A DNA stretch of 12,285 nt, taken from Candidatus Woesearchaeota archaeon. Its GTDB lineage: Archaea > Nanobdellota > Nanobdellia > Woesearchaeales > UBA10200. This document shows, piece by piece, positions 1 to 4,980 of the stretch (positions within the stretch are counted from its first letter, which is position 1; the number at the start of each line of letters is the position of its first letter). The stretch lies in contig JAGVZX010000038.1 of the NCBI GenBank assembly GCA_018302185.1, forward strand, positions 1 to 12,285, written 5' to 3'. The position numbers and the translations under genes are program-made. The notes beneath the pieces were generated by a model that did no database searches, had not been told where the DNA came from, and was given only the letters and a program-made list of their open reading frames with translations.

Positions 1-1
1 T

Positions 2-520
2 AACTTCATAGTGTCAGTTGTCACTCCAAGTTTGAATTATAAGGATGTGAACATGCACATGTTGGAGTATTTTGTCAACAAGAAACAGCATTCTGGAGTC
101 TATGTCTCTGTTAACAGGCCTTTTCTCCATGTGATCCAGACATTGGAAGCAAGCAATATAGACCATTCAAGCATATTTTTTATTGACTGCATAACTAAAA
201 AATTAGGGGGAGATGCAATAAAGAAAAATAATGTTCATTTTTTAGACAGTCCTCAAAATTTGACAGATCTTGGTATAGAATTGCATGAATCAACAACAAG
301 CAAGGGAGATGGCAAAAAGAAATTTGTATACATCGATTCACTCTCTACCTTATGCATCCATAATAACATGGAGACAATGCAAAAATTCATCCACTACCTT
401 ACTGGCAAGATCCGTCTGTGGGGAATCAACGGCGTAATGCTTTCTTTGCATGAGGACATGGATCCCAAGCTTCTTTCTGAATTAAGCCAGTTCTGCGACA
501 AGATTATCCATCTGAGATAA
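2..520 (+). CDS. Degenerate KaiC/RAD55-like RecA-fold protein, probably 5'-truncated by the window edge
   Basis: The frame is open to the left edge: codons for N-F-I precede the GTG at 11, so the true start probably lies outside the window. The opening strand (FIVSVVTPSLNYKDVN) sits where a P-loop would be but has no GxxxxGK[ST]. The segment GVYVSVNRPF fits the strand after helix 1 in KaiC-like proteins. The stretch FVYIDSLSTLCIH is a good Walker B-like strand with its Asp. The C-terminus (FCDKIIHLR) matches the last core strand of these single-domain proteins. Archaeal genomes carry many such non-ATP-binding RAD55 relatives, usually of unknown role and often suggested to act in signalling. 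It converges on an intact KaiC-like gene with an 18-bp gap. The fold is fairly sure; the function is not known. Confidence 0.7.
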   Translation, partial: NFIVSVVTPSLNYKDVNMHMLEYFVNKKQHSGVYVSVNRPFLHVIQTLEASNIDHSSIFFIDCITKKLGGDAIKKNNVHFLDSPQNLTDLGIELHESTTSKGDGKKKFVYIDSLSTLCIHNNMETMQKFIHYLTGKIRLWGINGVMLSLHEDMDPKLLSELSQFCDKIIHLR

Positions 521-538
521 AAAAAGAATATAAATATT

Positions 539-1261
539 TCAGATATTCACGCATTTATTCGGTCTAATAACTAATCCATTATTAGTTATCTCAAAGCAAA
601 CAGTCTTTTCGCTTATCCTTGTCCCCCTCATCTTCAGCACTTCAATTGCCCTTATTCTTTTGCCTTTGACTTTAGTATGGTATATCAATATTATCCCGTC
701 AACCTCAAACTCTAATGCTGCAGAAATCGTACCATTGTAAGGGCTTTCATCCTGCGAAGTTAACAAAGAAGTGCATCCCCATTTATTTAGTAATTCAAAT
801 AACTTTAATGCAGCTTCTTTTTTCTCAAGCTCATCATGATACAAAAGTGCAAATGATGTGATTGAATCAATTACTAATCTTTTTACTTTGGAATCAGCTA
901 TTATTGTCTCAATTATACCTCCGCCTTGCACAATCAATCTCTTGACTTGTTCAGGCGTATATTGCAGATAGATAAATTTCCCAGCTTTCTCATATTTTGC
1001 AAGATCCCAACCGAATCTCATCATATCCTTGTAGAGTTTCTGTTTCTGCTCTTCAAATGTTATGTACATCGCTGTCTCATTGTTATGCTCAATACCATAA
1101 ACAAGAAACTGCAGAGCAAATATTGTTTTACCAGAGCCAGCTGTGCCTGCTGCTAATACAACAGAATTTTTGTCTATTCCTGCAGGCACTAATCCATTAA
1201 ACCCAGGGATGCCTAACTCAACTTTATTGTTTCCATTATTGTTTGGATGATGCTTTTTCAT
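539..1261 (-). CDS. Single-domain KaiC/RAD55-family RecA-like ATPase
   Basis: This 240-residue protein has one complete KaiC-type domain. It opens with GIPGFNGLVPAGI (about 17-29), the usual KaiC lead-in. Walker A is GTAGSGKT at 39-46. The catalytic Glu pair is in ITFEE (E70-E71), and Walker B is RLVIDSITSF with D132. The C-terminal strands ILIYHTKVKGKRIRAIEVLKMRGT also follow KaiC. An ATP-binding regulatory or signalling role is the family expectation; the partner is unknown. A weak GAGG sits 4 bases before the ATG, and a TATA box lies about 45 bases upstream. There is no second KaiC domain, so it is not a clock-type KaiC. The neighbouring degenerate paralogue might be a partner, though the two genes are convergent. 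Confidence 0.88.
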   Translation of the reverse strand: MKKHHPNNNGNNKVELGIPGFNGLVPAGIDKNSVVLAAGTAGSGKTIFALQFLVYGIEHNNETAMYITFEEQKQKLYKDMMRFGWDLAKYEKAGKFIYLQYTPEQVKRLIVQGGGIIETIIADSKVKRLVIDSITSFALLYHDELEKKEAALKLFELLNKWGCTSLLTSQDESPYNGTISAALEFEVDGIILIYHTKVKGKRIRAIEVLKMRGTRISEKTVCFEITNNGLVIRPNKCVNI

Positions 1262-1301
1262 ACTGCCTCTTTTTTACCAAGCCTTAGAATAACCAGAGAG
1301 G

Positions 1302-1310
1302 AATATAAAG
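1302..1310 (-). promoter_or_regulatory. TATA box for the KaiC-like gene
   Basis: Read leftward this is CTTTATATT, centred about 45 bases before the ATG at 1261. It predicts a start site near 1280 and a short leader containing GAGG. Read rightward it is AATATAAAG, exactly 25 bases before the inverted-repeat element at 1331, so it could also drive that element. Confidence 0.5.
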
Positions 1311-1330
1311 GTTTCTGAATCAATATGTGT

Positions 1331-1530
1331 ATGGCAGCTGCCTCCACAGCCAATTAAGTTGGCACAAATTAATATAACTATATCAAGTTGCGACGGGCAA
1401 AACCAACAATTAACTAAAATATTATCACAAAATATAATTTAACTTGTATCACAGCTGCTTTACTAAGCGTAGAGGAGGAGCAACTCTTCCAATAATGTAT
1501 AGAGTGCCAACGGCGTGGAGGCAGCTGCAT
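1331..1530 (+). ncRNA. Candidate structured RNA (or small TIR element) closed by a nested 14+3+8 bp stem
   Basis: GCAGCTGCCTCCAC at 1334-1347 is perfectly complementary to 1515-1528. The pairing extends to 1331-1332 with 1529-1530 around a bulged G1333. Inside it GCC 1349-1351 pairs with GGC 1512-1514, then GTTGGCAC 1358-1365 pairs with GTGCCAAC 1504-1511, leaving a one-sided loop 1352-1357. Inner helices include GGAGGAG 1474-1480 with CTCTTCC 1484-1490 around a CAA triloop. That helix has a G-U pair on the plus strand but an A-C mismatch on the minus strand, which favours rightward transcription. GCTT 1457-1460 with AAGC 1465-1468 is a further small hairpin. I could not match it to RNase P, SRP or 5S RNA. 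Without a target-site duplication a MITE is less likely but possible. Confidence 0.42.
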
Positions 1531-1531
1531 C

Positions 1532-1543
1532 GTAAATATTTAC
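1532..1543. repeat. Perfect 12-bp palindrome GTAAATATTTAC
   Basis: The palindrome directly abuts the right foot of the inverted-repeat element and lies in the gap before the end of the deacylase gene. It could be a protein-binding site, or chance in AT-rich DNA. Confidence 0.3.
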
Positions 1544-1579
1544 TATGCATATACTAAATCCAAGTTTGCAAAACAAGTA

Positions 1580-2044
1580 TTATTTCCTTATATCTCCAAC
1601 CATGCCTTTATTCGCTCTCAGCATCTCATTTACAGAAATTTTGATCAACGAAGTGATAGAGCCGCCTCCAGTATAAACCCTCTCCTTCTCCATAACTCTT
1701 GTGTCAACCAAAAACACAGCATCATATCCGAAAGAAGGAGTTCCTCCGCAAGGATAGCCTGTCTTTTCCAATATCTCTTCAGGCGTTGCAATTTTAGGCT
1801 TTGGTATCTTTAATACAGAAGCAATCTTATTCGCATCAACTTTATCTTCTCCTTTGACGATTGCAACGATTAGGCTATTAGTTAAGTCGACAAAGCATAT
1901 ATTTTTTACAAAATCTTCAGGAGATGCATCTACTGCTTTTGCTGCATCTTTTACAGAATGGCAGCTCTCGCTAAAGACAAGATGCTCTGCATGGATGTTA
2001 TTCTCTTGCAGATAGTTCTTCAGTTTTTCCTCATATCCTTGCAT
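1580..2044 (-). CDS. YbaK/ProX-type trans-editing aminoacyl-tRNA deacylase
   Basis: This 154-residue protein is about the length of one free-standing YbaK/EbsC/ProXp domain. Family hallmarks are visible: SESCHSVKDAAKAV (25-38) in the first helix, VKNICFVD (46-53) with the lysine K47 that is catalytic in this family, and IVKGEDKVDANKIA (62-75). GYPCGGTPSFGY (97-108) forms the substrate pocket, and VYTGGGSITSLIKIS (123-137) is also typical. Such enzymes hydrolyse mischarged tRNA, for example Ala- or Cys-tRNAPro, in the cytoplasm. The exact substrate cannot be read from the sequence. It begins 8 bases after the stop of the unknown gene at 2053-2403 and so is probably co-transcribed with it, under the fourth leader module. 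Confidence 0.88.
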   Translation of the reverse strand: MQGYEEKLKNYLQENNIHAEHLVFSESCHSVKDAAKAVDASPEDFVKNICFVDLTNSLIVAIVKGEDKVDANKIASVLKIPKPKIATPEEILEKTGYPCGGTPSFGYDAVFLVDTRVMEKERVYTGGGSITSLIKISVNEMLRANKGMVGDIRK

Positions 2045-2052
2045 AATTTTAT

Positions 2053-2403
2053 TTATAGTGCTCCTTTAAGCGTATCGCTTGCATTTCTCCAATATCTTCT
2101 CCCAGATTCACTGTCCCAATATCCTTTTTTTCCTGCAAAGAGTGGCTGTTCAACTGCTACATGATATGCTACTTCCAGTCCAGGAACTGAATCAAACACA
2201 TATTCAAATGTTCCTCTGTCTGAGGTAGCTAACGGATGTACATAGCCTTCTCTTAAACAGTCTTTATGCCTTCTTACTGCATCTGGTAGGTTGCCAAAAA
2301 GCTTTAGTGCCTGATCTACAAGCTCGCCATATGCTTTTCTCTGCTCTTGTCCACTTAATTTGCTTGCTTCTGCAAAGCTTTGTGTTAATTGTGCTACGTC
2401 CAT
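2053..2403 (-). CDS. Hypothetical protein of 116 aa, first gene of a pair with the deacylase
   Basis: I do not recognise this protein. I chose the ATG at 2403 (MDVAQLTQSF) over the longer frame starting at 2439, because a strong AAGGAGGA site at 2411-2418 lies 7 bases before it. It looks soluble, with an amphipathic alpha-helical N-terminal half and a C-terminal half with aromatic and Gly residues (KKGYWDSESGRRYW). There is no signal peptide, membrane segment or recognised catalytic motif. Upstream lies module A: a promoter box, a broken tiny ORF and a conserved hairpin. The deacylase follows after 8 bases. An editing-related function is possible from context only. Confidence 0.72.
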   Translation of the reverse strand: MDVAQLTQSFAEASKLSGQEQRKAYGELVDQALKLFGNLPDAVRRHKDCLREGYVHPLATSDRGTFEYVFDSVPGLEVAYHVAVEQPLFAGKKGYWDSESGRRYWRNASDTLKGAL

Positions 2404-2410
2404 TTTATTT

Positions 2411-2418
2411 TCCTCCTT
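2411..2418 (-). promoter_or_regulatory. Strong Shine-Dalgarno site deciding the start at 2403
   Basis: Read leftward it is AAGGAGGA with a 7-base spacer to ATG 2403. The longer reading frame would place this site inside the coding sequence. Confidence 0.75.
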
Positions 2419-2478
2419 ATAGTTTTTATTTTCAATCACATTCTATCAAATTTCAAACAAAAAAACATTTCAAAAGAT

Positions 2479-2503
2479 TTCCCCAGACAGTTTAATCTGA
2501 GAA
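2479..2503 (-). promoter_or_regulatory. Conserved leader hairpin, copy A
   Basis: Read leftward TTCTCAGA pairs with TCTGGGGAA across an 8-base loop with one bulged G. Copy B at 3298-3322 has the same length and fold, with two compensated pairs (G-C/A-T in A, A-T/G-C in B). It overlaps nothing coding and sits between the tiny ORF and the 2053-2403 gene. Confidence 0.5.
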
Positions 2504-2510
2504 CGAAAAC

Positions 2511-2597
2511 TTATCCTCTAATAGAAATAGTGATATATCTAGATGAAGAATTATCAAACGATTTACATTCTCCCAGCTTTAGATTTGTATTTGTCAT
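2511..2597 (-). pseudogene. Tiny leader ORF, copy A, apparently frameshifted
   Basis: The ATG at 2597 is homologous in position and context (AATTAAGATG versus GATTAAGATG) to that of copy C, and its opening MTNTN resembles MANTN of copy B. The in-frame reading gives 28 residues without a hydrophobic tail. One frame over, the same DNA reads NRLIILHLDISLFLLED. This resembles the hydrophobic C-terminus of the other copies, with the terminal stop changed to GAG. I read it as a decayed member of the tiny-ORF family. A sequencing error would look the same. Confidence 0.4.
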
Positions 2598-2622
2598 CTT
2601 AATTATGAAGAAACTTGCTCTT

Positions 2623-2653
2623 GTATATCTGTTTTACACCTAATCAGAAAGGG
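2623..2653 (-). promoter_or_regulatory. Conserved promoter box, module A
   Basis: Read leftward it is CCCTTTCTGATTAGG, then TGTAAAACAGATATA. The GATATA element lies 26 bases before the tiny-ORF ATG at 2597, placing the predicted transcript start within a few bases of that ATG. The box shares long identities with 3444-3474 and 4130-4159 and weaker identity with 4981-5012. Confidence 0.6.
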
Positions 2654-2689
2654 AGTAAAAGATACAACTTGGTAAGATCACTGCACTTA

Positions 2690-2737
2690 TACGTCACATT
2701 TCATCAAAATCCGCCAAATTTAGTAATTTGTGACGTA
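2690..2737. repeat. 9-bp perfect inverted repeat TACGTCACA / TGTGACGTA
   Basis: The arms are 2690-2698 and 2729-2737 with a 30-base spacer. It lies between the T-rich end of the 2770-3207 gene and promoter box A, and modules B-D have no counterpart. It may be an operator for the module A transcript, or a hairpin ending the upstream one. Confidence 0.45.
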
Positions 2738-2738
2738 C

Positions 2739-2768
2739 AAAAAAATTAAAATTAAAAAATAAAAAAAT
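2739..2768 (-). terminator. T-rich terminator after the 145-aa gene
   Basis: Read leftward, the bases just after the stop codon at 2770-2772 form three long T runs separated by single A residues or AA. This is the usual form of an archaeal intrinsic terminator. It separates this gene from the next leader module. Confidence 0.55.
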
Positions 2769-2769
2769 C

Positions 2770-3207
2770 TTAACATAAATAACATTGCTCATATGGATTT
2801 GCAGCTTTCTGCTCCTGTCTGACTCTTGCAAGTACTCTCATATCATCTAACAATCCTTTTGCAGCAGATGCAGAATTTCCATTTGCGCCATAATTAGAGA
2901 GCATTTTAGCCAAGCCAGCTGCATCATTCTGCTCAAAAGCTTCCTGCATTAGCCTGTCAAAAGGCGCAAATCCTGATGTTGTCATCCTCATGACGCCTTC
3001 TCCATGTAATAGGTTACCTTGCATTTCACAGGCAAGTTTTTCTAAACCTTGTCCAGGAAGCGCTGCAACTAACCTGTCTCTGACAGGATTATCTCCGTAA
3101 AGATCTCCATCTCCTTTACCAAAGTAATGCGGCATTTTGTATACTTCATCCAGATGCTGTATAAATTGTTCTCTTACTGGTTTTTGTGCTGATTGTGTCG
3201 CGTTCAT
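2770..3207 (-). CDS. Hypothetical protein of 145 aa ending in CYLC
   Basis: I do not recognise this protein. Two in-frame ATGs lie 6 bases apart. The first (3213) abuts the GGAGGA site with no spacer, so I chose the second (3207, MNATQSAQ), which has a 6-base spacer. The protein is soluble and Gln-, Ala- and Asn-rich. It has a Gly/Asp-rich turn region, PHYFGKGDGDLYGDNPVRD (about 26-44), and a helical C-terminal half. It ends in Cys-Tyr-Leu-Cys; with C61 it has only three cysteines, so a structural zinc site is not assured. It follows module B, and its own transcript seems to end in the T runs downstream. Confidence 0.72.
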   Translation of the reverse strand: MNATQSAQKPVREQFIQHLDEVYKMPHYFGKGDGDLYGDNPVRDRLVAALPGQGLEKLACEMQGNLLHGEGVMRMTTSGFAPFDRLMQEAFEQNDAAGLAKMLSNYGANGNSASAAKGLLDDMRVLARVRQEQKAANPYEQCYLC

Positions 3208-3213
3208 TTTCAT

Positions 3214-3219
3214 TCCTCC
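3214..3219 (-). promoter_or_regulatory. Shine-Dalgarno site deciding the start at 3207
   Basis: GGAGGA (leftward) directly touches the ATG at 3213 and is 6 bases from the ATG at 3207. Only the second spacing is functional by the usual rule. Confidence 0.65.
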
Positions 3220-3297
3220 ATATTTCTATTTTATACCTAATTCTTACAAATTTTTACATTGCGGCTTAATCTTAAAACAAGAAAAATCAGTTAGCAG

Positions 3298-3322
3298 TTC
3301 CCCAAGCGGTTTATCTTGAGAA
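3298..3322 (-). promoter_or_regulatory. Conserved leader hairpin, copy B
   Basis: Read leftward TTCTCAAG pairs with CTTGGGGAA around ATAAACCG, with a bulged G. It aligns without gaps to copy A at 2479-2503 and differs at both sides of two pairs, so pairing is kept. It starts 7 bases after the stop of tiny ORF B. Confidence 0.55.
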
Positions 3323-3329
3323 TTATAAC

Positions 3330-3419
3330 CTATAATATGATCAGAACGATGGCAATAGAACTAACGACGAGAAATACTTTATTTTCTTTTTCAAATCTAT
3401 TCTTATTTGTATTTGCCAT
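3330..3419 (-). CDS. Tiny hydrophobic-tailed ORF, copy B (29 aa)
   Basis: This 29-codon ORF starts MANTNKNRFEKENK, a charged segment with net positive charge. It continues with a 15-residue hydrophobic run (15-29, ending SSIAIVLIIL) that reaches the stop codon. Copies C and D share the same architecture with almost no residue identity, at the same place relative to the promoter box and the next gene. The GATATA element lies 25 bases before the ATG, so the transcript would be almost leaderless. It may be an N-in single-span membrane microprotein, or an Ile/Leu/Val-rich leader peptide that regulates the gene at 2770-3207. It is too short for a homology call. The case rests on recurrence. Confidence 0.55.
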   Translation of the reverse strand: MANTNKNRFEKENKVFLVVSSIAIVLIIL

Positions 3420-3443
3420 TGTAATATACTGAAACTCCTGCAA

Positions 3444-3474
3444 CTATATCTATCTTTCACCTAATCAGAAAGGG
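3444..3474 (-). promoter_or_regulatory. Conserved promoter box, module B
   Basis: Read leftward it is CCCTTTCTGATTAGG, then TGAAAGATAGATATA, identical to box A over its first 17 bases. The TATA-like element sits 25 bases before the tiny-ORF ATG at 3419. Confidence 0.6.
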
Positions 3475-3486
3475 AAAAAAATTAAA
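3473..3486 (-). terminator. T-run terminator after the 150-aa gene
   Basis: Read leftward, TTTAATTTTTTT follows directly on the TAA stop at 3487-3489. It overlaps the start of promoter box B, so the two transcription units abut with almost no spacer. Confidence 0.5.
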
Positions 3487-3939
3487 TTATAATCCATAAC
3501 TCCTTAACATTGAGTCATAGCCGCATCGTGTTTTATTCTTTTCCAATTGGTACGCACAGCTTTCTATAACTTTGGTCAACTCTCCATCATTTTTTGCATC
3601 AACTTGAAAACTAAGCATTGGTTGTTCTATATAAGAACGTTGGATTCTGCCAACTATCCCTGTGCCTTCTATTGTCCTAAGTCTTCTATGCCCATGTGGT
3701 TCATCTTCTTCTGCAGGCCTTAACGTATTCGCACTGACAATCTTTTCCACTATTACATCGCACTTTCCTCCATATTCTCTCCAGATAAACCTGTAGTGGG
3801 AATCTTTATAGTCAGGTGAACCGTTATATCTGGTTTCATATCTATGCCCTATTTTGATAAATTCAATAGGCGGCACAAGTATTCCGTCTTTTCCGTCAAT
3901 AGTAATAGGTTTTCCTATAAATCTGCAAAGCCTGTCCAT
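3487..3939 (-). CDS. Hypothetical protein of 150 aa
   Basis: I do not recognise this protein. The first ATG (3948) abuts the AGGAGG site, so I chose the second (3939, MDRLCRF), which has a 9-base spacer. The N-terminal third looks like a small beta domain (KPITIDGKDGILVPPIEFIKIG). A basic, His-rich turn follows (EEDEPHGHRRLR), then a beta-rich segment and a C-terminal helix holding two of the four cysteines. No membrane segment or catalytic motif is visible. Module C lies upstream and a T-run terminator downstream, so it seems to be a one-gene unit behind its tiny ORF. Confidence 0.72.
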   Translation of the reverse strand: MDRLCRFIGKPITIDGKDGILVPPIEFIKIGHRYETRYNGSPDYKDSHYRFIWREYGGKCDVIVEKIVSANTLRPAEEDEPHGHRRLRTIEGTGIVGRIQRSYIEQPMLSFQVDAKNDGELTKVIESCAYQLEKNKTRCGYDSMLRSYGL

Positions 3940-3948
3940 CGTAATCAT

Positions 3949-3954
3949 CCTCCT
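3949..3954 (-). promoter_or_regulatory. Shine-Dalgarno site deciding the start at 3939
   Basis: AGGAGG (leftward) has no spacer to the ATG at 3948 and 9 bases to the ATG at 3939. Confidence 0.6.
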
Positions 3955-3970
3955 AAATGTTAATATAGTT

Positions 3971-3998
3971 TTAAAGTCCAGAAATCAAAAAATAACAA
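3971..3998 (-). promoter_or_regulatory. Conserved post-ORF segment shared by modules C and D (copy C)
   Basis: Read leftward it is TTGTT, 7 variable bases, GAT, 2 bases, CTGGACTT, 1 base, AA. It aligns without gaps to 4835-4862 in module D. Modules A and B instead carry the TTCTC...GGGGAA hairpin. Confidence 0.4.
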
Positions 3999-4023
3999 TC
4001 TATTTTATAACAACTAAAAATGC

Positions 4024-4104
4024 TTACAGCAGTAACAGAACTAGCAGCACAGCTAAAGAAAACTTAGAACATTTCTCTGCATCAAATGCTTTGTTGACTT
4101 TCAT
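4024..4104 (-). CDS. Tiny hydrophobic-tailed ORF, copy C (26 aa)
   Basis: This 26-codon ORF opens with the polar, basic segment MKVNKAFDAEKCSK. It ends with a 12-residue hydrophobic run, FSLAVLLVLLLL, that finishes at the stop. Eight of those residues are leucine or valine in a row. It lies between the conserved promoter box (GATATA 26 bases before the ATG) and the gene at 3487-3939, whose start is 84 bases beyond its stop. Its architecture matches copies B and D. A membrane microprotein or a branched-chain-rich leader peptide are both possible. There is no Shine-Dalgarno site, as expected for a near-leaderless message. Confidence 0.55.
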   Translation of the reverse strand: MKVNKAFDAEKCSKFSLAVLLVLLLL

Positions 4105-4129
4105 CTTAATCACGAGGAAATTCCACCTT

Positions 4130-4159
4130 GTATATCTGTTTTATACCTAATTACAAAGG
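4130..4159 (-). promoter_or_regulatory. Conserved promoter box, module C
   Basis: Read leftward it is CCTTTGTAATTAGG, then TATAAAACAGATATAC. From the box to the tiny-ORF ATG it is closely similar to module A (2595-2653), which points to a recent duplication of the leader. Confidence 0.6.
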
Positions 4160-4183
4160 TATATCTAATTTCAATAAATATCT

Positions 4184-4813
4184 TTACCTCACCTTCTGCT
4201 CTAAAAAGTACTTAACTAACTTATTCTCAGCTTTCCTAATATGTTCATTAACTGTTGAAGCTTTCAAGCTAAGTTTCCTAGATAATTCCTCTGCATTTAT
4301 TCTGCGAGGAAAATCATAATACCCATCCTCAAAAGCAAGATGCAATACTGTTGTCTGCTGAGAACTAAGTGTTATTGTCGGAAACCTAGATTTGCCTAAG
4401 AACAGCATCTCTACTTTTGCATGCTTCTGCAATTCATTGAACAATCTGCTAAGATTCTCTCTTTCGTAGCTTCCTACTTCAAACACTACACTTGAATTTT
4501 GCAATAAAACACCATTTATCTGGAAGCATCTGTGCTTTGCAAACAATTCCTGCTCGAAAAAACTCTCACTTACACAGACTTCCAAGAACATATAGTCTTC
4601 CCCTTCCTCAAGCAGGTTCACTTCATCTGCAAGTTTAGTGAGAAAATCCTCTACTGCCTGCTTTTGTCCATTAGCCCTTACAAACAATACGTTACTCACA
4701 CACTTATCAAACTTAAAGCTGTTAACTACCTTGAACTTCAATGCCGGAAACTTTCTTGCAACCAAAAGCTTCCAGTCATCTTCCCTTTCCATAGATATTT
4801 TTAGCTTGTACAT
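4184..4813 (-). CDS. HTH_10 (bacterio-opsin activator-like) transcription regulator
   Basis: The C-terminal 55 residues (about 149-204) match the HTH_10 domain. It opens with LSSQQTTVLHLAFEDGYYDFPRRI, shown here as LSSQQTTVLHLAFEDG then YYDFPRRI. The helix-turn-helix INAEELSRKLSLKASTVNEH and the closing helix IRKAENKLVKYF follow. The 145-residue N-terminal part is a mixed alpha/beta region of the kind that senses a ligand in this family, but I cannot name a ligand. HTH_10 proteins are archaeal DNA-binding regulators. The gene sits behind module D, the fourth version of the leader found before the three orphan genes, so it may regulate itself and them through the shared promoter box. No Shine-Dalgarno site is seen before the ATG. 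Confidence 0.85.
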   Translation of the reverse strand: MYKLKISMEREDDWKLLVARKFPALKFKVVNSFKFDKCVSNVLFVRANGQKQAVEDFLTKLADEVNLLEEGEDYMFLEVCVSESFFEQELFAKHRCFQINGVLLQNSSVVFEVGSYERENLSRLFNELQKHAKVEMLFLGKSRFPTITLSSQQTTVLHLAFEDGYYDFPRRINAEELSRKLSLKASTVNEHIRKAENKLVKYFLEQKVR

Positions 4814-4824
4814 CTTTGTGAGAA

Positions 4825-4880
4825 TAGAGCTATTTCAAGTCCAGATTATCTTTGTTGAACAATAACCCAGAGCAGCTCTA
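4825..4880 (-). promoter_or_regulatory. Leader D: 7-bp inverted repeat enclosing the C/D conserved segment
   Basis: TAGAGCT 4825-4831 pairs with AGCTCTA 4874-4880. It encloses the segment at 4835-4862 shared with module C, which itself holds TTGT-TCA-ACAA. It lies between tiny ORF D and the regulator's ATG, where it could act as a leader RNA structure. Confidence 0.42.
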
Positions 4881-4883
4881 AAC

Positions 4884-4964
4884 TTATAGAATAATAACTA
4901 TGCTGACTAGTAACAGAATAACTAATTCATTTTTCCTGTAATTTTTGCTGCTCTTCATGTTCAT
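4884..4964 (-). CDS. Tiny hydrophobic-tailed ORF, copy D (26 aa)
   Basis: This ORF starts MNMKSSKNYRKNE, strongly basic, and continues with LVILLLVSIVIIL up to the stop. A second ATG at 4958 lies 23 bases after the TTATATA element and fits a leaderless start better, which would give 24 residues. It precedes the HTH_10 regulator by 70 bases. The polar-then-hydrophobic design and the end in IIL match copy B. Copies B, C and D share layout rather than sequence. That argues for selection on composition, whether for a membrane span or for branched-chain codons. Confidence 0.55.
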   Translation of the reverse strand: MNMKSSKNYRKNELVILLLVSIVIIL

Positions 4965-4980
4965 TAAAAACTATCAGTTG

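Noticed and set aside
1414..1530. A 38-codon minus-strand ORF (MQLPPRRWHS...) with a hydrophobic end inside the inverted-repeat element
   Set aside because: It resembles the tiny leader ORFs at first sight, but the promoter box is absent, no gene follows it on that strand before the convergent-side KaiC gene, and its start is explained by the perfect stem. The RNA or TIR reading accounts for more of the sequence.
2307..2643. Plus-strand ORFs of 62-84 codons across leader A and the start of the orphan gene
   Set aside because: They run antisense through a coding start, a promoter box and a conserved hairpin. Their composition (Phe-, Ile- and Ser-rich) is that of a shadow frame.
3854..4150. 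A 98-codon plus-strand ORF across leader C
   Set aside because: It is antisense to the 150-aa gene and to tiny ORF C, and it ends in the promoter box. Its apparent similarity to the frame in leader A (LVYLFYT) comes from the repeated promoter DNA.
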